Below, piece by piece: positions 5,454-5,651 of a stretch of DNA of 5,651 nucleotides. A program made the position numbers and the translations under genes. The first letter of the stretch is position 1; each line of letters begins with the position of its first letter. The notes below the pieces were generated by a model. That model was not told where the DNA came from and did no database searches. It saw nothing but the letters and a program-made list of their open reading frames with translations. The stretch is from DATKRB01 sp036501425 (GTDB lineage Bacteria; Actinomycetota; Acidimicrobiia; Acidimicrobiales; RAAP-2), in the NCBI GenBank assembly GCA_036501425.1, contig DASYAI010000075.1, forward strand, positions 1-5,651, written 5' to 3'.

Positions 5454-5651
5454 GACCAAGCGGTTCACTACGTCCGCGGGAACTTCTTCGCCGGCGAGAA
5501 CTTCGTCGATCTCGCGGACTGCCGCGCTCGCGCCGAGGCGTGGTGTGCCCACGTCGCGGGCATGCGCATCCACGGCAGCACCCGGTCTCGCCCGAGCGAG
5601 GTGTTCGCCGAGCAGGAGGCGCCGCTGCTGACACGCCGCTGCTGGCCCTGG
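5454..5651 (+). pseudogene. istA: IS21-family transposase IstA, C-terminal fragment, running off the right edge
   Basis: In frame from 5454 it reads DQAVHYVRGNFFAGENFVDL, then ADCRARAEAWCAHVAGMRIHG and TRSRPSEVFAEQEAPLL, open to the window end. (V/A)xYVRGNFFAGExFVDL, the AExWC block, R(I/V)HG(S/T) and the RP..VFAEQE segment are typical of the region after the DDE catalytic core of IstA. No start codon and no catalytic core are present. Similarity fades before 5454, where 5422-5453 contains a small hairpin (5427-5442) and no IstA-like residues. In an intact IS21, istA precedes istB; here it follows, so it belongs to a second IS21 copy. The last residues (LLTRRCWPW) look less typical and may hide a frameshift. 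It could still be part of a longer degraded gene. Confidence 0.8.

Overview
This is very GC-rich DNA with strong third-position GC bias and GTG/TTG starts, which fits an actinomycete. The genus cannot be read from the sequence. The window holds one chromosomal-type metabolic gene fragment and, beside it, a dense nest of mobile elements sitting in one another.

Layout. (1) Positions 858 to 1, minus strand: the N-terminal half of an FAD/NADPH-dependent monooxygenase of the Baeyer-Villiger / 4-hydroxyacetophenone type, running off the left edge; its extreme N-terminus may be frameshifted. (2) About 859-963: a short junction without a recognisable gene. (3) About 964-3042, plus strand: a complete-looking group II intron, with a domain I-III region, a maturase/reverse transcriptase lacking an endonuclease domain, an almost ideal 34-nt domain V, and a domain VI with a bulged adenosine seven bases from a predicted 3' end at 3042. 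(4) 3043-5421: the right-hand remnant of an IS21-family element. Only the last ~82 codons of its helper ATPase gene istB survive, plus the terminal repeats. (5) 3134-5193: a 2060-bp IS1634-family insertion sequence inside that istB remnant, with an intact 596-aa DDE transposase, 14/16 terminal inverted repeats and a 5-bp target duplication CACTG. Removing the IS and one copy of CACTG restores the istB frame exactly. (6) 5454-5651: the C-terminal part of an IS21-family istA transposase, running off the right edge and belonging to a different IS21 copy.

How the parts relate. The maturase would fold and mobilise its host intron RNA. The IS1634 transposase would act on its own inverted repeats. 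The IS21 pieces are dead because istA and most of istB are missing. The intron's 3' exon is clearly istB, cut in the conserved block just after the expected Walker B motif. The sequence left of the intron is not istB, so the two flanks do not belong together: a deletion or a recombination between intron copies has occurred at the left side. I see no defence system, CRISPR array, tRNA or rRNA. The biologically interesting content is this layered element nest and its mismatched junctions.
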